Shown here: piece after piece, positions 1 through 5,722 of the stretch
Position numbering within the stretch: the stretch's first letter is position 1
Layout: the number at the start of each line of letters is the position of its first letter
NCBI GenBank assembly: GCA_025451145.1
Contig: JANWKX010000093.1
Coordinates: 1-5,722 of the forward strand
Length of the DNA stretch: 5,722 nt
Direction of reading: 5' to 3'
From: Vampirovibrionales bacterium
GTDB taxonomy: Bacteria; Cyanobacteriota; Vampirovibrionia; Vampirovibrionales; JAGQHJ01
Translations under genes and position numbers: made by a program
Notes under the pieces: generated by a model
What the model was told of the DNA's origin: nothing
The model's database searches: none
The model's input: only the letters and a program-made list of their open reading frames with translations

Positions 1-1103
1 GTGCGTCTTCGAGTGGCTGTGGGCTTGGGAGCTGACACATCCTGAACTTCAATTCGCTTTATGACCTTCGTGGCCATCCGTTCTTGTCCCAGTTCGTCTT
101 TGAGATGGGCAATCTCATTTTCCAGTTCCCGAACCTTGGCTTTTAGCTTGTTGACCTCAGCCTCTTCCTGGCGTTTTTGCTCACTCCGAAAAGCGATCTG
201 ATCGGCGAGCGCTTCAACAGCCTGTTGTAAGCCGGTATTGGTAATGGCCTGGAAGGTTTGCTGTGCCTCTGGTGTAGCCCCGGCATGTTTACAATGGCGT
301 TTACGCACTTTAATCAGCTTGGTCACGCCTTTGCTGTAGAAATAAAACTCGCCTGGCTGAAGCTCTTTGACATTGTTAAAAGAAATTCCGGCCTCGGTTA
401 AAAAGGGCTTGATGGCTTTATAATCCTGCTCGGCCGTGATCCCGCCAAACCAGAAGCGGTTACACTGGCTTAAAATATCCTTGCTTAAGCTGGCAGGCCG
501 TTGGGTTGCCCACAGGGAATCGATGGCTCGTTTACGACCCCGCTTGGCGATTTTCTGGCTGGAATTTACCGGGTCCCACTTTTTCTTTCCGCCTTTAGCC
601 GCCCCAGCACTGGCCATCCGCTGAGGCGCATATATTTGGGCCTCTTCAACTATCATGCGAACCTTTTTACGGTAGGTGGTTTCCTGATGAAACAGGCTCT
701 CGGCAATCTGAGCATAGAGATCCTGTTGCTCATGATCCAGATATTCCGACAAGTCGAAAATCAACGATAAGTTGGTTTCCAGCATCGTTTCGATGTAGAG
801 ATCGATGGCCTCGGCCTCCAGAGGGACCATGGCATTTTCACCACCTACAATCAAAAGTGGATAGCGCTCTGCCAAGGTGAAATACTCGCCTTCTGGATCA
901 ATCACGCACAGCAAGCTGCCGTTTTCAAGGGTTTCTTCTGCCAAAACACCCGTTAAATAGGATTTCCCCATCCCGCTAGATGCCAATATGGCATCCCGTT
1001 CGCCAGTGGCCATGTAATCATCCATCGAAACGCTAAAAAAGCGCGATACATGAAGACTTCGTCCACCGGAACCCGGAAGTTTATCTTTGAGAAACTTAAA
1101 CAT
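1..1103 (-). CDS. HerA/DUF87-type P-loop ATPase, 3' end cut off by window edge
   Basis: The first 367 residues can be read without a stop from an ATG at 1103 down to base 3; the C-terminus lies outside the window. A Walker A motif (ASSGMGKS, residues 41-48, K47) is followed by DPEGEY (69-74), typical of the DUF87/HerA ATPase core. A Walker B strand ends in VEEAQ (E153, E154). At 199-215 comes ATQRPASLSKDILSQCN, the conserved 'QRP...DILSQ' segment of HerA-like translocases. Residues about 305-342 are rich in E, K, Q and L with heptad-like leucines, a likely coiled coil, and the visible tail is basic (RRR). There is no signal peptide or membrane segment. HerA-family hexamers pump DNA, usually with a nuclease partner such as NurA; related forms occur in phages, mobile elements and defence systems. 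The specific role here is unknown. AGGG lies 5 bases before the ATG. It is co-oriented with the upstream operon but functionally unrelated. Confidence 0.85.
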   Translation of the reverse strand, partial: MFKFLKDKLPGSGGRSLHVSRFFSVSMDDYMATGERDAILASSGMGKSYLTGVLAEETLENGSLLCVIDPEGEYFTLAERYPLLIVGGENAMVPLEAEAIDLYIETMLETNLSLIFDLSEYLDHEQQDLYAQIAESLFHQETTYRKKVRMIVEEAQIYAPQRMASAGAAKGGKKKWDPVNSSQKIAKRGRKRAIDSLWATQRPASLSKDILSQCNRFWFGGITAEQDYKAIKPFLTEAGISFNNVKELQPGEFYFYSKGVTKLIKVRKRHCKHAGATPEAQQTFQAITNTGLQQAVEALADQIAFRSEQKRQEEAEVNKLKAKVRELENEIAHLKDELGQERMATKVIKRIEVQDVSAPKPTATRRR

Positions 1104-1108
1104 AGTCA

Positions 1109-1112
1109 CCCT
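1109..1112 (-). promoter_or_regulatory. Ribosome binding site of the HerA-like ATPase
   Basis: AGGG on the minus strand ends 5 bases before the ATG at 1103 and supports that start. An in-frame GTG at 1109 overlaps this site and has only a distant AGAGGTGG (1130-1123) upstream, 13 bases away, so the ATG is preferred. Confidence 0.5.
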
Positions 1113-1118
1113 ATTATA
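1113..1118 (-). promoter_or_regulatory. Possible -10 element (TATAAT) just before the ATPase gene
   Basis: A perfect TATAAT occurs on the minus strand 10 to 15 bases before the ATPase ATG. No acceptable -35 lies 16-18 bases further up; the nearest TTGACC (1148-1143) is 24 bases away. A transcript starting from it would be almost leaderless and would lose the AGGG site. An alternative pair, TTGATC (1156-1151) with TTTAGA (1133-1128) at 17 bases, has better geometry but a poor -10. Chance occurrence in an AT-rich spacer is quite possible. Confidence 0.2.
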
Positions 1119-1250
1119 ATGTCCACCTCTAAACGGGGGAACGGTCAATGGATCAATATCCACCAAATAATTTACAAATAAAAATATAAAGCAGTTACTG
1201 TCCGGGAAGTCTTCAGGGCGGAGCTGATGCCCGTCATGGAGGTTTCCCCC

Positions 1251-2525
1251 TTAGTGAACCAGAAGAAAGCGGGCAGGATGCTCAAGCCAATTGATCATGT
1301 CTTTCATAAACAGGGCCGCTTCAGAACCATCCACCACCCTGTGATCACACGAAATCGACAAATAAGTCATTTCCCGAATCACAATCTCATCGTTTCTCAC
1401 CACCGGCCGTTTTTCGATTTTCTGGATGCCCATAATGGCCACTTCAGGAAAATTGATAATCGGGGCAGAGAAAATCCCGCCGATAGAGCCAATGCTGGTG
1501 AGGGTAAATGTCCCACCTTGCAAATCCGATAAGCTCAGTTTGTTTTGCCGGGCCTTTTGGCTTAATTCGGCAATCTCAGCCGCCAGTTGAAAAATGGATT
1601 TAAGATGGGCATTTTTAATCACCGGCACAATCAGGCCGTCTTCAGTCGCAACCGCGACACCAATATTGTAATAATGCTTTAAAACAATCTCCTGGGTTGC
1701 TTCATCTAACGTGCTGTTGAGTTTCGGATATTTTTTCAAGCCTTCAATCACCGCCTTGATGATAAACGGCAAATAGGTCAGCTTTACCCCTTGCGTCTCG
1801 GCATCCTGGGCCAGGTCTTCCCGGAACTTGACCAGGGTCGTCATATCCGCTTCTTCCACATAGGTAAAATGAGGGGCCGTCTGCTTGGATTTCACCAAGT
1901 GCTCGCCGATTTTACGACGCATACCTCTAAACGGAATCCGCTCCTCACGCTGTTCCGCCATGGGCTGAAGCATCGAGGGTCTGGCAAGGGCTGTCTGACC
2001 AGGATGGGCTCCAGAGAAGGCCAGTAAGTCATCACGTCGGATCCGTCCCATCGGGCCTGAGCCGGTCACCAATGCTAAGTCAATCCCCATAGTCCGGGCT
2101 AGTTTTCTGACGGCTGGCGGCGCCAAGACTTTTCGTTGTGCCCCTCCTGGGCGAACAGCAGACATCACGCCACCCGGTTGGCCATAGGAGGTTGGTCGCT
2201 CCTCAAGAACCGTTTGTTCGGCAGCCTGCCCATTAGCTTTGGAACTCGAAACCTTAGCTGGCTCAGGAGATTCGACAGCGGCAGCCTTATCAGTTTGAAT
2301 CTGGATAATCACGTTGCCGACGCGAACCACATCCCCTTCCTTATAGATAAGGCTGCCGACGGTTCCAGCAACAGGTGAGGTGATCTCTACCGTGACCTTG
2401 TCCGTCATCACTTCGACCATCGGTTGATCTTCATGGATCGCTTGACCCGTCTGAACCAACCACTTGGCGATTTCACCTTCATGGACACCTTCGCCAATAT
2501 CCGGAAGCTTAAATTCAAAGACCAT
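1251..2525 (-). CDS. Dihydrolipoamide acyltransferase (E2) of a 2-oxoacid dehydrogenase complex, BCKDH-like
   Basis: Forms the core of the complex: a swinging lipoyl arm takes the acyl group from E1 and the catalytic domain passes it to CoA. It has 424 residues from the ATG at 2525. Domains in order: one lipoyl domain (about 2-77) with the lysine to be lipoylated in TDKVTVEI (K43); a flexible linker; a peripheral subunit-binding domain (about 133-168, VLAPPAVRKLAR...GRIRRDDLL) that docks E1 or E3; a second linker; and the catalytic domain (about 195-424) with active-site DHRVVDG (H395, D399). PHFTYVEEADMTTLV (218-232) and TSIGSIGG (343-350) resemble branched-chain E2 more than pyruvate E2. 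The frame extends to a TTG at 2546, but a GGGGAG lies 9 bases before the ATG at 2525, so the shorter form is chosen. It follows E1 beta after 49 bases and closes the operon. The family is certain; the acyl substrate is inferred. Confidence 0.95.
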   Translation of the reverse strand: MVFEFKLPDIGEGVHEGEIAKWLVQTGQAIHEDQPMVEVMTDKVTVEITSPVAGTVGSLIYKEGDVVRVGNVIIQIQTDKAAAVESPEPAKVSSSKANGQAAEQTVLEERPTSYGQPGGVMSAVRPGGAQRKVLAPPAVRKLARTMGIDLALVTGSGPMGRIRRDDLLAFSGAHPGQTALARPSMLQPMAEQREERIPFRGMRRKIGEHLVKSKQTAPHFTYVEEADMTTLVKFREDLAQDAETQGVKLTYLPFIIKAVIEGLKKYPKLNSTLDEATQEIVLKHYYNIGVAVATEDGLIVPVIKNAHLKSIFQLAAEIAELSQKARQNKLSLSDLQGGTFTLTSIGSIGGIFSAPIINFPEVAIMGIQKIEKRPVVRNDEIVIREMTYLSISCDHRVVDGSEAALFMKDMINWLEHPARFLLVH

Positions 2526-2534
2526 TGTTGAGTT

Positions 2535-2540
2535 CTCCCC
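2535..2540 (-). promoter_or_regulatory. Ribosome binding site that sets the E2 start
   Basis: GGGGAG on the minus strand lies 9 bases before the ATG at 2525. It sits inside the reading frame of the longer TTG-started version (2546), which argues against that version and gives a protein beginning MVFEFKLPDIGEG, right at the first strand of the lipoyl domain. Confidence 0.7.
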
Positions 2541-2574
2541 AAACAAACGTTGCTAATACAGACTCGTATTGGGA

Positions 2575-3549
2575 TTAATAATTCAAGACATCTTGAATGG
2601 CCCGAAAAACCCTTGCCGCATGGGGCATATAGACATACTCCAAAGTGTAGGGGAATGGCGTATCCAATCCAGCCACTCGAAGGATAGGGGCTTCAAGATA
2701 ATCGATGGCTTTTTCGGCAATGGTTGCTGCAATTTCCGCACCATAGCCGCAAGTTTTTGGAGCCTCATAGACGATAACCGCCCGGCCAGTCTTTTTAACC
2801 GAAGTCAGGATGGTCTCCATGTCCAACGGGCTTAGGGTTCTTAAATCGACAATTTCAACACTGTGGCCCGTTTCCTCAGCTTTTTCAGCCGCCTTTTCAA
2901 CCACCTGAACCATCGATCCATAGCAGAAGACCGACACATCGGTTCCTGCCCGGTGGATATTGGCCTTTCCGATGGGAACCACATAATCCTCATCCGGCAC
3001 CGGTTGCTTAAAGGCCCGATAAATCTTCTTGGGCTCCATAAAGAGAACGGGATCTTCTCCTCGAATAGCCGCCTTAAGCAGGCCTTTGGCATCATAGGGG
3101 TTAGAGGGAATAACAACTTGTAAGCCAGGGGTATGGCAAAAATAAGCTTCAGGACTTTGAGAGTGATAATGGCCGCCTCTAATACCACCACCATAAGGCG
3201 TTCTAATGACCACCGGGGATATAAAATCGCCTCCCGAACGGTAACGCATCTTGGCCAACTCGGAGACTATCTGGTCAAAGGCCGGATAAATAAAATCGGC
3301 AAACTGAATCTCAGGCACCGGCTTTAAGCCATAGACCGCCATCCCAATAGCAGCCCCGATAATGCCGCTTTCCGTCAGTGGCGTATCCATGACCCTTTCA
3401 GCGCCATACTTTTGGTAAAGGCCTTCGGTTGCTCTGAAGACGCCGCCATTTATGCCAACATCTTCACCTAGGACCACCACATTTTCATCACGCCCCATTT
3501 CCTCATGAAGCGCCGAGTTAACCGCTTGAAGCAAGGTCATTTCAGCCAT
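2575..3549 (-). CDS. 2-oxoacid dehydrogenase E1 component, beta subunit (BCKDH-like)
   Basis: This is the beta half of the alpha2-beta2 thiamine-diphosphate enzyme that decarboxylates a 2-oxoacid and reductively acylates the lipoyl group of E2. At 324 residues it has the usual full length. The N-terminal pyrimidine-binding domain contains GEDVGINGGVFRAT (28-41) and DTPLTESGI (55-63), where E60 is the glutamate expected to activate the cofactor aminopyrimidine. GGHYHSQSPEA (125-135) holds H129, matching an active-site histidine region of branched-chain E1. EPKKIYRA (172-179) is also characteristic of that branch, whereas classical pyruvate E1 beta typically has other residues here. The C-terminal transketolase-type domain (about 200-324) ends in the usual LNY. 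GGAGG lies 9 bases before the ATG at 3549, and the gap to E1 alpha is 42 bases. I see no missing residue or frameshift. The family is certain; substrate is inferred from these motifs. Confidence 0.95.
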   Translation of the reverse strand: MAEMTLLQAVNSALHEEMGRDENVVVLGEDVGINGGVFRATEGLYQKYGAERVMDTPLTESGIIGAAIGMAVYGLKPVPEIQFADFIYPAFDQIVSELAKMRYRSGGDFISPVVIRTPYGGGIRGGHYHSQSPEAYFCHTPGLQVVIPSNPYDAKGLLKAAIRGEDPVLFMEPKKIYRAFKQPVPDEDYVVPIGKANIHRAGTDVSVFCYGSMVQVVEKAAEKAEETGHSVEIVDLRTLSPLDMETILTSVKKTGRAVIVYEAPKTCGYGAEIAATIAEKAIDYLEAPILRVAGLDTPFPYTLEYVYMPHAARVFRAIQDVLNY

Positions 3550-3591
3550 GAATAGTTTCCTCCAGACAAAAACCGCTTAAAATGCCACCCA

Positions 3592-4704
3592 TCATAATGG
3601 AAACTCCCCTTCATTGGTGAGGGTCAACCCACGCTCGTGAGCTAGGATATCATCCCGCTGATCCGCAAGGACCTGTGGCACATATGAATACACATCTTCA
3701 AACAAGGTTTCCCACTCCGGTTGGGGAATGCTTTCCGCAACCTTGATGGCCTCATTAATTTTGGATTGAACCGACTCGCGAACTTCCACCTCAAAGCTTT
3801 CCGTCCACAAGCCCCATTCTTCTAACCGTTTTTTAAAGGTCAAAATGGGATCCCGAGCTTTCCAGGCCTCCATCTCTTCCGTCGAGCGATAACGAGTGGG
3901 ATCATCTGAGGAAGAATGAGGACCCGCACGATAGGTTTTCAGTTCCAGAAGGGTTGGTCCCTCTCCACGCCGGGCCCGTTCAACAGCCTCTTTGGTGGCA
4001 TTAAAAACGGCAACCACATCGTTGCCATCCACTTGGATACCCGGCATACCATAGGCCTTGGCTTTATCCGCCAGAACTTCAACCGCCGTTTGCTTACGAA
4101 CCGGGATGGAGATGGCGTATTGGTTATTCACCAGGGCAAAGATACAAGGTGCCTTAAAGGCGGCCGCAAAATTCATCCCGGAATGAAAATCGTTGGATGA
4201 GGTTCCACCATCCCCGAAATAGGTAATGGTAACCGCATCATCCTTTTTCGATTTAGCCGCCATCGCGCATCCGACAGCCTCGATAATCTGAGTGCCAATG
4301 ACGCTGGAAATGGATAGAAAATGATGTTTGCGGGAGGTATAGTGAACCGGCATTTGCCGCCCCATAACGATATCTTCAGCATTTCCAAAAAGGTTGTTCA
4401 TCATGGTTTGGAGCGGAACACCTCTAAACAAGGCAACACCCGGTTGACGATAGGATGAAAAGACCCAATCTTTCTCTTCCAAGGCAAAGGCTGTCCCAAC
4501 CTGGCAGGCTTCCTCACCAAAGGAACCGGCATAAAAGCCAATACGGCCTTGACGCTGAAGTTTCAGGCAACGCTCGTCATATTCTCGTGTCAGAACCATG
4601 TATTCATACATGGCCTTTAAGTCATTCGGGGTTAACCCTTCCGGGAGTGCTTGATAACCTTTTGTCTTCGTTGTCATGGCGTTTTCATCCTGTTTTATTG
4701 ACAT
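3592..4704 (-). CDS. 2-oxoacid dehydrogenase E1 component, alpha subunit (BCKDH-like)
   Basis: This is the alpha half of E1, which binds the diphosphate of thiamine diphosphate with magnesium and, with E1 beta, decarboxylates the 2-oxoacid. It has 370 residues, normal for the heterotetrameric type. The cofactor motif starts at GDGGTSS (164-170) and ends at VNNQ (192-195). QGRIGFYAG (52-60) and SSYRQPG (83-89) line the cofactor and substrate pocket. GRQMPVHY (115-122), VDGNDVVAVFNATKEA (225-240) and AGPHSSSDDPTRYRS (260-274, H263 and S264 in the loop that is phosphorylated in mitochondrial enzymes) match branched-chain 2-oxoacid dehydrogenases; Bacillus-type pyruvate E1 alpha has HTMSGDDPT here. 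The ATG at 4704 is preceded by AGGAGGG with correct spacing, so it is preferred over the internal ATG (M10). It lies 30 bases after lipA. The family is certain; branched-chain substrate is likely but pyruvate or broad specificity remain possible. Confidence 0.95.
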   Translation of the reverse strand: MSIKQDENAMTTKTKGYQALPEGLTPNDLKAMYEYMVLTREYDERCLKLQRQGRIGFYAGSFGEEACQVGTAFALEEKDWVFSSYRQPGVALFRGVPLQTMMNNLFGNAEDIVMGRQMPVHYTSRKHHFLSISSVIGTQIIEAVGCAMAAKSKKDDAVTITYFGDGGTSSNDFHSGMNFAAAFKAPCIFALVNNQYAISIPVRKQTAVEVLADKAKAYGMPGIQVDGNDVVAVFNATKEAVERARRGEGPTLLELKTYRAGPHSSSDDPTRYRSTEEMEAWKARDPILTFKKRLEEWGLWTESFEVEVRESVQSKINEAIKVAESIPQPEWETLFEDVYSYVPQVLADQRDDILAHERGLTLTNEGEFPL

Positions 4705-4734
4705 GTTTCCCTCCTAAGCCCCTTAAGTAAGATT

Positions 4735-5622
4735 TTAAACCATAGATTTTTTTCGGCTCTTTTCGACTATCCCTTGAATGAAAAACTCGGCGGCTTTATA
4801 GGAGCTTCTGACCAATGGGCCAGAGGCGCAATATAAGAAACCCATCTCCAAAGCCTCAACCTCCCAGGCCTTAAAGGCTTCAGGCGTGATAAAGCGTTCC
4901 ACCGGAAGATGTTTGGCTGTGGGTTGAAGATATTGTCCCAAAGTCAGAATATCCACCTGATGCTGGCGTAAATCTCGCATGCATTCTCGAATTTCATCAT
5001 CGGTTTCGCCAAGACCCAGCATAATGGACGACTTGGTAAAAATATGCGGATGATCCGATTTGACCCGTTGAAGTAACGTCAGGGTTTGCTGATAACCTGC
5101 CCGGCGATCCCGCGCATAATGGGTTAAGCGTTCGACCGTTTCAATATTCTGGGCAATAACATCAGGCTGGGCTTCTACCAATCTATCCAAGGGCTCCTGC
5201 TGTCCTTGAAAATCAGGAATTAATACTTCCACAACGATTCCAGGCGTCAGTGCCTTGATGGCTTCCACGGTCTTTGCAAAATGATCCGCACCGCCATCCG
5301 GCAGATCATCTCTGTCCACCGAGGTCAAAACCACATACTTCAGTCCAAACTGATGAACCGTTTCAGCGATTTTCCGAGGTTCATCCGCATCAAGCCAGCC
5401 TTTGGGATTTCCGGTTTTAACGGCGCAAAATTTGCACGCCCGGGTGCAGGTGTCTCCCATCAACATAAACGTTGCCGTACCACCCGCCCAGCATTCTGCG
5501 ATATTGGGACATTTGGCTTCCTCGCATACGGTTGCCAATTCAAGGTCTTTAGCGAGGGCTTTAATCTTATTATAAACCGGCCCACCGGGTGGACGAATCT
5601 TAAGCCAATCAGGTTTAGGCAC
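4735..5622 (-). CDS. lipA: Lipoyl synthase (radical SAM)
   Basis: Inserts two sulfur atoms at C6 and C8 of the octanoyl group bound to lipoyl domains, making protein-bound lipoate; cytosolic. Both 4Fe-4S clusters are visible: the auxiliary cluster CEEAKCPNIAEC (C33, C38, C44), which is sacrificed as sulfur source, and the radical SAM cluster CTRACKFC (C59, C63, C66). The conserved C-terminal RSSY (R272-Y275) that ligates the auxiliary cluster by a serine is also present, as are TSVDRDDLPDGGA and IMLGLGE. At 295 residues it is about full length. This start is a GTG, giving MPKPDWLK, but no Shine-Dalgarno sequence is near it. The frame stays open to a TGA at 5683-5685 with no ATG, GTG or TTG above it; an ATT at 5637 has an AGAGGG 8 bases away and would add five residues. 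It is the first gene of the operon, and its product matures the E2 encoded three genes down. Confidence 0.97.
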   Translation of the reverse strand: MPKPDWLKIRPPGGPVYNKIKALAKDLELATVCEEAKCPNIAECWAGGTATFMLMGDTCTRACKFCAVKTGNPKGWLDADEPRKIAETVHQFGLKYVVLTSVDRDDLPDGGADHFAKTVEAIKALTPGIVVEVLIPDFQGQQEPLDRLVEAQPDVIAQNIETVERLTHYARDRRAGYQQTLTLLQRVKSDHPHIFTKSSIMLGLGETDDEIRECMRDLRQHQVDILTLGQYLQPTAKHLPVERFITPEAFKAWEVEALEMGFLYCASGPLVRSSYKAAEFFIQGIVEKSRKKSMV

Positions 5623-5645
5623 ACGTGTCGTTGAAATTTGCCTAG

Positions 5646-5651
5646 CCCTCT
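5646..5651 (-). promoter_or_regulatory. Shine-Dalgarno-like AGAGGG in the lipA leader
   Basis: AGAGGG is the only good ribosome site in the leader. It lies 23 bases from the GTG at 5622, too far for normal initiation, but exactly 8 bases from an in-frame ATT at 5637. Either lipA starts at ATT, or this match is chance and the GTG is used without a strong site. Confidence 0.4.
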
Positions 5652-5670
5652 TTTTACAAATGAATACTAC

Positions 5671-5699
5671 TGGTTCGATTATTCAATAAAAACGAACCA
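5671..5699. promoter_or_regulatory. Inverted repeat over the lipA promoter, candidate operator
   Basis: TGGTTCG (5671-5677) and its exact complement CGAACCA (5693-5699) flank 15 AT-rich bases. The arm centres are 22 bp apart, about two helical turns, and an inner TTATT-C-AATAA adds further symmetry. The repeat covers the -10 box, most of the -10/-35 spacer and the expected start of transcription, so a dimeric repressor bound here would block RNA polymerase. It does not match the PdhR consensus (two ACCA-type half sites three bases apart). A hairpin role in RNA is less likely because most of it lies upstream of the predicted transcription start. Confidence 0.45.
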
Positions 5700-5706
5700 T
5701 GGACAA
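5678..5706 (-). promoter_or_regulatory. Predicted sigma70-type promoter of the lipA operon
   Basis: TTGTCC (5706-5701, 4 of 6 matches to the -35 consensus) and AATAAT (5683-5678, 5 of 6 to the -10) are separated by exactly 17 bases on the minus strand. Transcription would begin near 5671, giving a leader of about 35 to 50 bases before lipA. No other promoter of comparable quality was found between here and the E2 gene. Confidence 0.55.
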
Positions 5707-5722
5707 GGGCGAAGAAGCGCTA

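Larger units (their letters stand above)
1104..1250. other. Spacer between E2 gene and ATPase gene
   Basis: These 147 bases hold an AT-rich block (about 1165-1190) and no convincing intrinsic terminator. The hairpin GGGGG-AAA-CCTCC right after the E2 stop has a 3-base loop, one G-T pair and no following T run. A 7-bp inverted repeat (1135-1141 with 1244-1250) is over 100 bases apart and may be chance. The reading frame of E2 stays open through the whole spacer after its TAA and is the same frame as the ATPase. Whether transcription continues from the operon into the ATPase cannot be decided from sequence. Confidence 0.5.

Noticed and set aside
436..770. Two overlapping plus-strand open frames over the ATPase gene
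   Set aside because: They are antisense to the HerA-like ATPase, which has ordered ATPase motifs in the minus frame; their translations show no domain.
1125..1134. The word acctctaaac recurs at about 1125, 1923 and 4420
   Set aside because: Two copies encode FRG in E2 and E1 alpha; a shared word of 10-12 bases is expected by chance in this length, and there is no regular spacing or longer identity.
1135..1250. Long-range pairing of GGGGGAA with TTCCCCC across the E2-ATPase spacer
   Set aside because: Seven pairs over 100 bases apart in a low-complexity G/C run; no supporting structure, and not the ends of a recognisable insertion element.
1104..1250. Possible insertion-sequence end in the spacer
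   Set aside because: No terminal inverted repeats, target duplication or transposase fragment could be identified.
1227..1532. Plus-strand open frame of 101 codons
   Set aside because: It lies antisense over the E2 C-terminus, whose protein shows clear conserved motifs; no recognisable domain and no ribosome site supports it. The other plus-strand frames over lipA, E1 and E2 are rejected for the same reason.
2555..2570. Small inverted repeat AATAC/GTATT between E1 beta and E2
   Set aside because: Only 5 AT-rich pairs with a 6-base loop and no T run; too weak for a terminator or attenuator inside an otherwise uniform operon.
5672..5680. GGTTCGATT resembles a tRNA T-loop
   Set aside because: No acceptor, D or anticodon arm fits around it on either strand; it is one arm of the inverted repeat at the promoter.

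Overview
The window is a compact bacterial segment in which every supported gene lies on the minus strand. It carries a four-gene cluster for a lipoate-dependent 2-oxoacid dehydrogenase complex: lipA (lipoyl synthase), E1 alpha, E1 beta and E2 acyltransferase. This is followed by the start of a HerA/DUF87-type ATPase gene that runs off the left edge. Gaps of 30, 42 and 49 bases between the four metabolic genes, with a clear Shine-Dalgarno sequence before E1 alpha, E1 beta and E2, point to one transcript.

Reading in the direction of transcription (right to left): about 100 bases of leader and promoter DNA (5623-5722) hold a good sigma70-like promoter, with a 7-bp-arm inverted repeat straddling its -10 box. 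lipA follows (5622-4735), then E1 alpha (4704-3592), E1 beta (3549-2575) and E2 (2525-1251). A 147-base spacer without a convincing terminator separates E2 from the ATPase (1103 to beyond base 1).

The operon logic is clear. E1 alpha and E1 beta form the thiamine-diphosphate decarboxylase, and E2 carries the acyl group on a lipoyl lysine (K43) and transfers it to CoA. LipA inserts the two sulfurs that turn the octanoyl group on that lysine into lipoyl. The cluster therefore encodes both an enzyme complex and the maturase of its cofactor. No E3 (dihydrolipoamide dehydrogenase) and no LipB or lipoate ligase is in the window. Several signatures in E1 and E2 match the branched-chain 2-oxoacid dehydrogenase (BCKDH) branch better than classical pyruvate dehydrogenase, so the substrate should be treated as open.

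The heterodimeric E1, lipA with GTG or possibly ATT initiation, and roughly balanced GC content fit a mesophilic-type bacterium; I cannot name the phylum from this sequence. The metabolic part is ordinary in kind. The points worth a second look are the operator-like palindrome, the start codon of lipA, and the orphan HerA-like ATPase with a C-terminal coiled coil, whose partner would lie beyond the left edge. I see no RNA gene, CRISPR array, insertion sequence or attachment site.
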